Assembly: GCF_000443995.1 (NCBI RefSeq)
Contig: NZ_AUMC01000010.1
Coordinates: 806,001-870,000, forward strand
Length of the DNA: 64,000 bases
Reading direction: 5' to 3'
Origin: Bacteriovorax sp. BAL6_X
GTDB lineage: Bacteria; Bdellovibrionota; Bacteriovoracia; Bacteriovoracales; Bacteriovoracaceae
Under the pieces are notes generated by a model, which saw only the letters and a list, made by a program, of their open reading frames with translations, made no database searches and was not told where the DNA came from. Made by a program: the position numbers and the translations under genes. Shown here piece after piece: positions 41,321 through 50,951 of the stretch. The stretch's first letter is position 1; each line of letters opens with the position of its first letter.

Positions 41321-42346
41321 ATGAGTAAGAAAGTAAAAATTTTTGTAGCTGAGCAGTACGATCCATATTTTAACCTCGCCACAGAGAATTGGATTTTTAA
41401 TGATATGGACACAGATTCACATGTTCTCTTTCTTTGGCAAAATGATGAAACTGTTGTCATTGGAAAGCACCAAAACCCATGGACAGAATGTATCACAAGC
41501 AAGATGGAAGAAGACGGAGTGAAACTTGCCAGGCGTCAAAGTGGCGGTGGAGCCGTTTTCCATGACTTGGGAAATACCAATTTTACTTTTATGTCTTCAA
41601 AAGATTCATATGACAAAGACGCAAATAATAAGATCATCACAAATGCTTTAAAAGCGTTTGGTGTTGATGCCTTTGCTAATGGAAGAAATGATATTGAAGT
41701 AAAAATAGAGAATGAAGAAGGATCAAGAAAGATTTCTGGTTCGGCCTTTAAAGTGAAAAGAGACCGAAGTTTTCATCACGGAACGCTACTTATAAATGCA
41801 GATCTTAGTAAGCTTGCAAACTACTTAAACCCTAATAAGAAGAAATTAGAATCAAAGGGGATTAAGTCAGCACGCGCTCGTGTAATCAATCTTGCTGAAA
41901 TTAATTCTAAAATCACTCATGAGACTCTCTCAGGTGCGATTATTGAAGAATTCTGTCGTTTCTATGATGCACAAGCGCAAGTCGAGGTTTTAAATTACGA
42001 CTTCCTAAAGTCTGTTCCTAAAGTTAATGAATACTATGATGAATTAAAAGACTGGAATTGGCTCTACGGAAAGACGCCGAAATTTAATCATCAATTTGAA
42101 GAGCGCTTTACTTGGGGAGGAGTTGAAGTTCATATCAATTCTAATAAAGGGATAATGGAAGAGGTGACAATCTTTAGTGACTGCCTTCATCCGCCTTTAA
42201 TCGAATCTTTTGCGGAAACTTTAAAAGGTGTTCAATATGACGCTAAGGCCGTGGAAGAAACTCTTACTAAGTTGAAGGATGAATTTCAAGATCATCACGG
42301 TGAAGTGGATGACTTCACACAGTGGCTAATTTCAAATATTCGATAA
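41321..42346 (+). CDS. lplA: Lipoate-protein ligase A
   Basis: It attaches free lipoate to the E2 subunits of 2-oxoacid dehydrogenases and to GcvH. The 341-residue protein has the catalytic-domain motifs RRQSGGGAVFHDLGNTNFTF and KISGSAFKV, and the accessory C-terminal domain of the LplA type, so it can probably both activate and transfer lipoate. The ATG at 41321 has TAGGAA about five bases upstream. It is the last gene of an operon with the small protein and the acetyltransferase, and converges with the kinase-fold gene after four bases. Confidence 0.92.
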   Translation: MSKKVKIFVAEQYDPYFNLATENWIFNDMDTDSHVLFLWQNDETVVIGKHQNPWTECITSKMEEDGVKLARRQSGGGAVFHDLGNTNFTFMSSKDSYDKDANNKIITNALKAFGVDAFANGRNDIEVKIENEEGSRKISGSAFKVKRDRSFHHGTLLINADLSKLANYLNPNKKKLESKGIKSARARVINLAEINSKITHETLSGAIIEEFCRFYDAQAQVEVLNYDFLKSVPKVNEYYDELKDWNWLYGKTPKFNHQFEERFTWGGVEVHINSNKGIMEEVTIFSDCLHPPLIESFAETLKGVQYDAKAVEETLTKLKDEFQDHHGEVDDFTQWLISNIR

Positions 42347-42350
42347 ATTA

Positions 42351-43652
42351 TTAAGAGTTTAGAATATTTGATAGGACTTCTTGGCAGCTTTGCGCAGGCC
42401 TTAAGTACTCGCTAGCATTTTCAAGAACTTGCTTTGAAAGGTAGCCGATGAGTCCGTAGCTTTGTAATAGCTTTTCAATATCTTTTGATGTCTGTGGTGA
42501 ATCTATCGTATTAGAGATGATTCTTTTTATATGATTTGCAATAATATCAGAGATATCATCTTCAAGCTCTTCATCAAGGCCTATTTCATTCATCTTATTA
42601 TAAATAAACATAAAGGACTCAAGGTCATAAATATTGGCCATAACTTTTTCAGCAAATTGAGAAAAGTAAAATGGTGAGAACTTTCCTAGGTGGTTCATTA
42701 AGAGCTCTAGTTCTTGCTTCTTTATTTCTCCTGCAGGAAATTTTGTTAAGTGATTTGTAATGAAATCTTTTTGCAACTGTGTGTAAAATGACATCATATG
42801 ATTCGTTCTAAGTTCACTGTAGACTTCGATGATCTTCTTATAGTCTGCTATTTCACTTAGCTTTTGCTTTATCTTTTCAAGTTCAATATTATCAAGCTCA
42901 ACTTGTTTTGCTCTCTGTTCGCTTACTGCTTCATTTAAGCGATTCATGAGATCTCTTTCATATTCAGTAGTAGAGCGTTCACTATTGGTAAAGAAATGAT
43001 CAGAAAATAATGTCGGTGAAGAGGGCAGTCTTGCAAGAGTGTGTCCCGATGACCAATCAAGTAGGTACCACTTCTTTAATGCTTTTGAGTATACGATTTG
43101 TTCACTATGAAAGTCTCCGATTGACTGATAAATAGCACTCTTCTTTGCAAAGTCAATTAAGGCATCCTCAACTTCAGTTTTTTCAATATTAGTCATTGAA
43201 CTACTTTTTGAAAGATACTCTTTTAGATCATAGTCATTCTCAATGAGATCGACGAGAAGGTAGGCACTCTTTTCATAATCGTGAATCTTTGGAATTGAAA
43301 GCTTTGATTCATCTAATTCTTCAAAGCCTTGGTAGGAGTAATCAATGAATTTTTTGCCATCAAAGATCGTGTAGCGTTTTTCTTGATTGCCATGAGGTAG
43401 TCTTAGAGCAAGCTCTCTTTGTAATTCTTCGTCATAGACTTTTAAAATGATTGTTGTATTTCCACTTCCAAGTATTTCTTTGAAGATAACATTCTTATCT
43501 TTTAAATGGATTACTTCATTAGCTTTAAGATCTCCCGATAAAATACTCTGTGCAAAGTTGTCATTAAAGCTTTCATCTGCATTAAACAGATGAAGATCTG
43601 CTGACCAGACCGAGAGGTTTAGGATGAATAGAAGAAAGATAGATTTACACAT
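42351..43652 (-). CDS. Exported protein with a kinase-like fold
   Basis: A 433-residue protein with a Sec signal peptide (MCKSIFLLFILNLSVWSA). It then shows a glycine-rich loop (EILGSGNTTIILKV, 59-72), ALRLP (82-86, Arg where kinases have Lys), a hinge-like YLLVDLI (131-137), a catalytic-loop-like IGDFHSEQIVYS (178-189) and LLDW (197-200), matching HGDxHxxN and DW/DFG of aminoglycoside phosphotransferase or Ser/Thr kinase folds. First His, Lys and Asn are changed, so it could be a pseudokinase. The rest is helical. Being outside the cytoplasm it lacks ATP, unless it acts in another cell. It converges with lplA. Confidence 0.65.
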   Translation of the reverse strand: MCKSIFLLFILNLSVWSADLHLFNADESFNDNFAQSILSGDLKANEVIHLKDKNVIFKEILGSGNTTIILKVYDEELQRELALRLPHGNQEKRYTIFDGKKFIDYSYQGFEELDESKLSIPKIHDYEKSAYLLVDLIENDYDLKEYLSKSSSMTNIEKTEVEDALIDFAKKSAIYQSIGDFHSEQIVYSKALKKWYLLDWSSGHTLARLPSSPTLFSDHFFTNSERSTTEYERDLMNRLNEAVSEQRAKQVELDNIELEKIKQKLSEIADYKKIIEVYSELRTNHMMSFYTQLQKDFITNHLTKFPAGEIKKQELELLMNHLGKFSPFYFSQFAEKVMANIYDLESFMFIYNKMNEIGLDEELEDDISDIIANHIKRIISNTIDSPQTSKDIEKLLQSYGLIGYLSKQVLENASEYLRPAQSCQEVLSNILNS

Positions 43653-43827
43653 CGATATTATATCAGCATGATCTATGCCAGTTTTTTTGAGTAATTTCGG
43701 TAGTTTATATGCTGTTAAGTGCCTAAGTTATTGACATGTGTATTGAGAATGTCGCACGTAAGATTAGGAGTGGCGAAACATAGATTTGAAATTTGGCCCC
43801 TGTGTCTGACAAGGACCTTTGCATTTT

Positions 43828-44310
43828 TTAGTAATCTAGAATGAGTGATTCAACAGGGTCAATACATGACTCAAGAATTGTTGTATATAGATATTCTTGT
43901 TTATCATTATCGTACTCTGCAAGTGCTTCATTATTAAGGCCAAAAAGTGTACATGTAATATTCACAGAAGCTCTTTGCTTACTTTCTAATTGATAATTTT
44001 CGAACTTAAGTGACGAGTTTAGACTACGAAATTGTTTAGGCTTACCACTTAGCGCTTTAAGAAGGTCTGCATCAAACGAATCAGCTGCATTATTCCAAGT
44101 ATATGCTTTATACGAGATTGTGCATTTATCGCCGCTACAATTCATACCCTGTGTATACCAATTGATTTCACCACCACAGTATGTGTCCATACAGATATCG
44201 TCCATATACTTATTGATCTCTTTTGCCTCTGATTTAGATAAGAAATCAGTTTGAGCTGAAACAGCTGTTGATAGTAATATAAATAGTAGAAAAGATTTAA
44301 GACCTTTCAT
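43828..44310 (-). CDS. Exported protein with several Cys
   Basis: I do not recognise this 160-residue protein. It has a clear signal peptide (MKGLKSFLLFILLSTAVSA) and a mature part with about seven Cys (DICMDTYCGGE, GMNCSGDKCTISY, NITCTLF and LESCIDP), which probably form disulphides. It is likely periplasmic or secreted. AGGGAG lies about eight bases before the ATG. It is a single gene, with about 175 bases of non-coding DNA on its 3' side. The multiple Cys would make it a client of the DsbA-like protein at 26565. Confidence 0.65.
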   Translation of the reverse strand: MKGLKSFLLFILLSTAVSAQTDFLSKSEAKEINKYMDDICMDTYCGGEINWYTQGMNCSGDKCTISYKAYTWNNAADSFDADLLKALSGKPKQFRSLNSSLKFENYQLESKQRASVNITCTLFGLNNEALAEYDNDKQEYLYTTILESCIDPVESLILDY

Positions 44311-44484
44311 TTGTTACTCCCTGTGAAACTTATTTTTCATTTATATAGCGAGAATGACGTGCTGTGCAAAGAGGGGTAGATAATATTTACTTATAAGGGC
44401 CTAGAGAGTTTTGATTGTAAAGTATTGAAACTTAAAACACAAAGGATGTACGTTTTAAAATTTTATGATATATTCTGCGTCCTT

Positions 44485-44931
44485 ATGGATCATTACGAGT
44501 ATAAAGAATATTCACAAATCTCAGATGAGGTCTTTGAGATCGTTTCACAGACGAATTCGCAGATCTTTAGTACGCCGTATTGTATTGATAGAATGTACTC
44601 AAAAACAAAAGACTGCTCTAAATTCCTTGCCCAATTTTATTTTGATGGAAGCCTGCCTATTGCTTTTAAAGTTGGCTATGATTGTGGAGACTACTTCTAC
44701 AGCTGGGTCGGAGGTGTTGTCCCATTTTATCGTGGCCAGAAATTGGCGACAAAACTGATGGAAAGACAACATGCGTGGGCCAAGGAGCAAGGTTTTTTTA
44801 AGGTTCGAACCCATACAGATGCTCGTTATCCAGAAATGATTGAACTCAATGAAAAGTTTGGTTTTAGATTAATAGATACGAGAATCAAGGAAAATCAAAT
44901 AAAACAGCTAATTCTAGAAAGAAGCTTATAG
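44485..44931 (+). CDS. GNAT-family N-acetyltransferase
   Basis: A 148-residue acetyltransferase with the family core GGVVPFYRGQKLATKLMERQHAW (acetyl-CoA loop RGQKLA) and RTHTDARYPEMIELNEKFGFRLIDTR near the end. Substrate unknown. Three in-frame starts are possible: TTG 44425, ATG 44446 (AAAGG directly adjacent) and ATG 44485. I chose 44485 because the GNAT domain begins there and because TATATT boxes just upstream could give a near-leaderless message; confidence in the start is low. It is a single gene before the peroxiredoxin. Confidence 0.8.
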   Translation: MDHYEYKEYSQISDEVFEIVSQTNSQIFSTPYCIDRMYSKTKDCSKFLAQFYFDGSLPIAFKVGYDCGDYFYSWVGGVVPFYRGQKLATKLMERQHAWAKEQGFFKVRTHTDARYPEMIELNEKFGFRLIDTRIKENQIKQLILERSL

Positions 44932-45016
44932 TTACACAACTTTAACAAACTCCTGACAATTAATTTCTCTCCTAGGGATACCCTATTATAAATTTTAACT
45001 TTATAAAGGAATCTTA

Positions 45017-45697
45017 GTGAAAAAAATTACAATATTAAGCTTATTCGCGCTGTCGTTCTCATCTTTTGCGAACAGCGCTCTTCAAGATCGACTTGATGAA
45101 AGAAGAGAGAATGCGAATAAGAAAAGAACTGCTGAAGTAACAAAGGTTATGGATGAAGCTCTTCAGCATCTTAAAGACTCAGGCATTGTAGAGGAGAGTA
45201 TAAAGAAGGGAACTAAAGTCCCTAGTTTTAATATTGGTGGTAAGGATATTAGCGAATATTACAAGGATGGAAGTATTATTATAAGTTTCTACCGTGGAAG
45301 TTGGTGCCCTTACTGTATGATCCAATTAAAAGAGTATCAAAAATACTATCGTGAAATTCAAAAGAAAGGTGCAAAGCTCATCGTCCTTGCTCCTGATACT
45401 AAGAAAGAAATTGCAAAAACAAAAAGAAATCATAAATTAGAATTTCCTATTTTCTCGGATGTTGATAATCAAATTGCAAAAAAATTTGGACTCGCATTTA
45501 AGCTGGAGGAAAGACTAAAAGAAGTTTATGCGAAATTTGGTATCGATATTCAAAAAAATCAAAATAGTGAAAAATATGAGCTTCCTTTACCTGGAACTTA
45601 TATCGTTAATAAAGATGGAAAGATTATCTATGCTTTTGCAGATGCTGATTATACGAAAAGGGCCGATCCTAAAGATTTACTAAAATATTTAAAATAG
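45017..45697 (+). CDS. Exported peroxiredoxin-like (AhpC/TSA) protein
   Basis: A 226-residue protein of the redoxin superfamily with a signal peptide (KKITILSLFALSFSSFANS). The active-site stretch is FYRGSWCPYCMIQLKEYQ; the CPYC pair and the following KLIVLAPDT fit peroxiredoxin-like AhpC/TSA proteins of the Prx-Q/thiol-disulphide type. The C-terminal part has LPGTYIVNKDGKIIYAF. It probably reduces peroxides or disulphides in the periplasm. The start codon is GTG (45017) with AAAGGAA upstream. It is a single gene; katG, the cytoplasmic peroxide enzyme, lies 0.6 kb further on. Confidence 0.88.
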   Translation: MKKITILSLFALSFSSFANSALQDRLDERRENANKKRTAEVTKVMDEALQHLKDSGIVEESIKKGTKVPSFNIGGKDISEYYKDGSIIISFYRGSWCPYCMIQLKEYQKYYREIQKKGAKLIVLAPDTKKEIAKTKRNHKLEFPIFSDVDNQIAKKFGLAFKLEERLKEVYAKFGIDIQKNQNSEKYELPLPGTYIVNKDGKIIYAFADADYTKRADPKDLLKYLK

Positions 45698-45827
45698 TAG
45701 CTCTACTTTAATAGTGCGGTCATTAAGCTTAACTAAAGACTGTATATTGTTTTATTTTGTGTGGTCATTAACTAATTGTTGATCAAACATTTTTCTTTTA
45801 TAATTTTAGAAACGATAAAGGATATTT

Positions 45828-46199
45828 ATGCATTTAGATTTTGAGCCGAGTGCTCCATCTCTTGAAGATATAGATTTTAGCAAATTTTTAGAAGTCGATA
45901 TGAGAATCGGTGAAGTGGTCGAAGTTCAAGACTTTCCAGAGGCGAAAAAACCTAGCTATAAACTTAAGGTCGACTTTGGAGAAGGCGTAGGTGTGAAGAA
46001 ATCTAGTGCTCAAATCACAGTTCATTATAATAAAGAAGAGCTTATCGGTAAGAAAGTCTTGGCAGTTGTTAACTTTCCTCCAAGACAAATAGGAAAGTTC
46101 ATGTCTGAAGTTCTAGTTATGGGTTTCTCGGACTCAAATAACGATATTGTTTTGTTTAATCTTGATAAAGATGTACCAAATGGTGCACGCCTACATTAA
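45828..46199 (+). CDS. csaA: CsaA-like tRNA-binding-domain protein
   Basis: A 123-residue single tRNA_bind (OB-fold) protein. It has FLEVDMRIGEVVEVQDFPEAKKP at the start, then VGVKKSSAQITVHY, VLAVVNFPPRQIGKFMSEVLVMGF and VPNGARLH at the end, close to the CsaA family, which is described as an export-related chaperone that binds peptides. AAAGGA lies before the ATG. It is a single gene between two non-coding gaps, ended by a terminator shared with katG. Confidence 0.9.
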   Translation: MHLDFEPSAPSLEDIDFSKFLEVDMRIGEVVEVQDFPEAKKPSYKLKVDFGEGVGVKKSSAQITVHYNKEELIGKKVLAVVNFPPRQIGKFMSEVLVMGFSDSNNDIVLFNLDKDVPNGARLH

Positions 46200-46238
46200 T
46201 AAAGTAGTCATTGCCAAGTTAGAATGTGTTCTAAAATA

Positions 46239-46270
46239 AAAGGTCTATCATTTAGATAGACCTTTATATT
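46239..46270 (+). terminator. Bidirectional terminator
   Basis: AAAGGTCTATC (46239-46249) pairs with GATAGACCTTT (46255-46265) around ATTTA, with T on the right and A on the left, between csaA and the convergent katG. Confidence 0.88.
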
Positions 46271-46285
46271 TAAGTATAATTACTT

Positions 46286-48424
<2,139 letters not shown>

Positions 48425-48552
48425 TTAGGTAGTTTTTGTTTATATTATATCTAAAAATAAAACTATTTATATCTTTAATTTTTGTTTATTCTTTTAATCA
48501 TGTACTTTACTTGAGTGGCCACTGTGGTCGTATAATTATAAAGGGATGATAT

Positions 48553-48924
48553 ATGCGTTGTGCGTTGGCTCTTTGGGCCATTTTCGTTACGAGTTATTCG
48601 TACGCTTCTAATAATTATAATAAGAGTTATGATGAGCTTCTTTGTGCAGTTGAGTCAGCAACTTACTATAAAAGGGTCCTAGAGTCTCAAAACTTAGAAG
48701 TTGATAAGTATAAGCATTGTACAGTGTCTTGTATCGTCGGTATTGAGTGTGGTCTCAGTTCTTCTGCTATTATTGGTGTCGCAAAAGAGATTTATGATTT
48801 ATTTGGTGGAGGACATGCACAGTGGCGTGATCTTTTGGCCAATATTAATGGCCTTCGCTTAAGTCAACGAGTTGATATTCAAAATTTTGAAGATTGCTCT
48901 GCTTCCTGTAAAAGTATTTATTAA
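48553..48924 (+). CDS. Small exported Cys-rich protein
   Basis: A 123-residue protein with a signal peptide (MRCALALWAIFVTSYSYA) and a mature part with seven Cys arranged as C, then CTVSC-IVGIEC, then CSASC near the end. The two CxxxC pairs suggest disulphides. I recognise no family. AAAGGGATGATAT precedes the ATG, and a TATAAT-like box at 48531-48536 lies upstream. It is followed after 18 bases by the DUF6151-like gene and could be co-transcribed with it. Confidence 0.65.
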   Translation: MRCALALWAIFVTSYSYASNNYNKSYDELLCAVESATYYKRVLESQNLEVDKYKHCTVSCIVGIECGLSSSAIIGVAKEIYDLFGGGHAQWRDLLANINGLRLSQRVDIQNFEDCSASCKSIY

Positions 48925-48942
48925 GTAAGAAGGGGCGGTAAG

Positions 48943-49551
48943 GTGAGTAAAGAAATTGTTTTATTAAAGTGTGAATGTGGCTCAGTTGAAGGTGAGCTAG
49001 TAGTTAATAAGAATTTGAGTAATCATGTTGTTTGTTGCTGTGATGATTGTCAGACTTATACACAATATCTTGGTCGTAGAGATTTATTAGATAAGTATGA
49101 TGGCACAGAGCTTTTTCAAACAGCACCACATTATATAAAGATTACGAAAGGTCATGAGCATATATCATGCCTAAGATTAAGCCCAAAAGGTCTCTATCGT
49201 TGGTATGCAGGTTGTTGTAACTTTCCAATGGTAAATACTCTTGATGCAAAGATTCCGTTTAATGGCCTCGTTTGTGCTTTTGTCAGTGATGGAGGAAAGT
49301 CTAAGTTAGGTAATATCCAATCTTATAATATGATGAAGTACTCATCAGTTGGTCGCAAAAGTTGGCCAAAAAATGGCTTTCAGAAATTCTCAAAGATGGC
49401 AGGTTTAATTCTTTTAAAACTCATTTCTATCGGGTCTATATTAAGATTAACAAGGCCTAATTCATTCTTTGATATTGACTCTGGCCTACCTAAAGTTGAG
49501 CCTCAAATTCTATCTTTAAATAAAAAAGGGCACCTAAACAGTGCCCCTTAA
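48943..49551 (+). CDS. Zinc-binding GFA/DUF6151-like protein
   Basis: A 202-residue protein. The N-terminal half has paired Cys motifs (LKCECGSVEGEL, VVCCCDDCQTY and YAGCCNFP) like glutathione-dependent formaldehyde-activating (GFA) family or DUF6151 zinc proteins, which bind zinc through such Cys. The C-terminal part is basic and has one hydrophobic segment (about residues 148-163). Function unknown. The start codon is GTG (48943). The end of the gene contains a hairpin (49528-49546) that seems to serve the convergent nuclease gene as terminator. Confidence 0.75.
   Translation: MSKEIVLLKCECGSVEGELVVNKNLSNHVVCCCDDCQTYTQYLGRRDLLDKYDGTELFQTAPHYIKITKGHEHISCLRLSPKGLYRWYAGCCNFPMVNTLDAKIPFNGLVCAFVSDGGKSKLGNIQSYNMMKYSSVGRKSWPKNGFQKFSKMAGLILLKLISIGSILRLTRPNSFFDIDSGLPKVEPQILSLNKKGHLNSAP
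49522..49549 (-). terminator. Intrinsic terminator of the nuclease gene, inside the neighbouring coding region
   Basis: Read on the minus strand, GGGGCAC (loop TGTTTAG) GTGCCC is followed by TTTTTTA. It lies about 26 bases beyond the nuclease stop and inside the last codons of the convergent gene. Confidence 0.78.
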
Positions 49552-49574
49552 CTCTCTTTTATATTTAAATTACT

Positions 49575-50321
49575 TTAGAAGTCTGTAATTCTTGAAACTA
49601 GATCTGGAGCATCAATAAATGGGTTTCTATTTCCCTGGATATTTTCAATTCTATCGTTTCTTAAGCGTTCATCTTCATCAACTGGGTCAAGTTCATGCCA
49701 CTTACGAAGAGTTTCTTCCATTTGTGAATTGATTTTTCGATCATAACGAACGGCAAAGTAGAACATCGCTCTTGCAACATTTCCTTTGTGGTAAGTTGGT
49801 GGCTCGTATGTATTTCCATCAAATTTAGAAGCAGGACAGTAGTCTAGTCTTGAATTTTTAGCATCTACTTTTCCAAAGTTATAATTCCCACGAGTGCTAT
49901 TTGCTCTGTTTTGAGAAGGGTATAGGTGGTGAAGATCACCAACTTGGTATTTTGATAGGCCACCACGATCAAATTTTGATTGTGGCCAAGTGTGTTCGCA
50001 GTTCACAACTTCATGGTTAGGAATTCTTCCTTTACCAATTTTTCCAATGCGAGGAGTTGAATTTGTGTAAACTTCATCACAATAGACATCGCGAATATAA
50101 GCTCCATTGCTGTTGTCCCTTTCAAGGTGAAGAGTTCCAAATAGGTGCTTTCTTGCTGTTTTATAAGAGTTTCTTGTGTGTCCCTTAGTTGTTAGTCTTT
50201 GAAGGTCATAGCGAACGCCAATAGAAGTATTTGAGCTTGCTAGGATTGCCACGGCCTTCTCGAGCTTAGTCGAAGAGTATGCGCAAAGGCATAGCAGGGA
50301 TACAATTAGAAGTTTAAACAT
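49575..50321 (-). CDS. endA: Secreted endonuclease I (EndA/NucM family)
   Basis: A 248-residue non-specific nuclease with a signal peptide (MFKLLIVSLLCLCAYSS). The catalytic motif is VNCEHTWPQSKFD, followed by VGDLHHLYPSQNRANSTRGNYNFG, the His-Me (beta-beta-alpha metal) finger layout of periplasmic and secreted endonuclease I. It probably degrades extracellular or prey DNA. TTGGAG lies about six bases before the ATG. It is a single gene; its terminator overlaps the end of the convergent gene. Confidence 0.92.
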   Translation of the reverse strand: MFKLLIVSLLCLCAYSSTKLEKAVAILASSNTSIGVRYDLQRLTTKGHTRNSYKTARKHLFGTLHLERDNSNGAYIRDVYCDEVYTNSTPRIGKIGKGRIPNHEVVNCEHTWPQSKFDRGGLSKYQVGDLHHLYPSQNRANSTRGNYNFGKVDAKNSRLDYCPASKFDGNTYEPPTYHKGNVARAMFYFAVRYDRKINSQMEETLRKWHELDPVDEDERLRNDRIENIQGNRNPFIDAPDLVSRITDF

Positions 50322-50520
50322 TCAATTCTCCAAGTCTTTTTTTTGTGTGTGTAAAATTGTTATAGTTGAACGTTATTAAAATGTCTAATGATTAAAATTA
50401 GCTGAGTCTAATGTGGATATTTACTTACGAAGCACTAATGGGTTTGCTTTGCGCCATAAAATAATCTTATCCTAGTGATCGAGTTTATTCATTTTTTTTA
50501 TTAAATTGAATTAACTAAAG

Positions 50521-50558
50521 TCTCTTAAACCAAAATAGTTTTGGCCTGGTTAAGGAGA
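50521..50558 (+). promoter_or_regulatory. Inverted repeat around a Shine-Dalgarno
   Basis: TCTCTTAAACC (50521-50531) pairs with GGTTAAGGAGA (50548-50558), with small bulges, so AAGGAG of the next gene is inside the stem. A competing hairpin CCAAAA/TTTTGG (50530-50544) lies within the loop. The two folds exclude each other. Confidence 0.45.
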
Positions 50559-50563
50559 GTATT

Positions 50564-50881
50564 ATGAAAAAAGTAATTTTAGGTGTTACAGCGGTATTAA
50601 GTTTCTCTAGTTCGGTATATGCGCAAGAAGTTATAATTCCACAAAATTCGATAAGTTTATACGTAGGCTCATTTTCAAATATGGAAGCTGAATTAAAAGA
50701 AAAGATCTTTGAAGCCGCTACTGAAAAGTGTGGGGAGTTAGATAATGCACATATTGGCCGAACAGAAATCAATTTAACTTTAAGAAATGTTTTTAAATAT
50801 CCAATTCAAGGAAGAGTTGAAGCTATTGATGGTTCTTACCCTCAAGTTAGTGCCGTTACAGATATTTCTTGTTACAAGTAA
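50564..50881 (+). CDS. Small exported protein of unknown function
   Basis: A 105-residue protein with a signal peptide (MKKVILGVTAVLSFSSSVYA) and a compact mature domain. The mature part has two Cys (EKCGELD and ISCYK at the end), probably a disulphide. I recognise no family. AAGGAG lies about six bases before the ATG and is partly buried in an inverted repeat (50521-50558). It is a single gene before the hybrid kinase. The 242-base gap upstream has no gene. Confidence 0.7.
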   Translation: MKKVILGVTAVLSFSSSVYAQEVIIPQNSISLYVGSFSNMEAELKEKIFEAATEKCGELDNAHIGRTEINLTLRNVFKYPIQGRVEAIDGSYPQVSAVTDISCYK

Positions 50882-50951
50882 ATATTGGTAAATTGTAGTA
50901 CTGATTAGTACGTCAGAATCTTAAGTTAAGTTCACAGCAAACAAGGACGAT

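Noticed and set aside
43653-43827. Gene in the gap between the kinase-fold and Cys-rich genes
   Set aside because: No frame of useful length has a ribosome site. Only an imperfect inverted repeat around TGTCTGACA (about 43796-43818) is visible.
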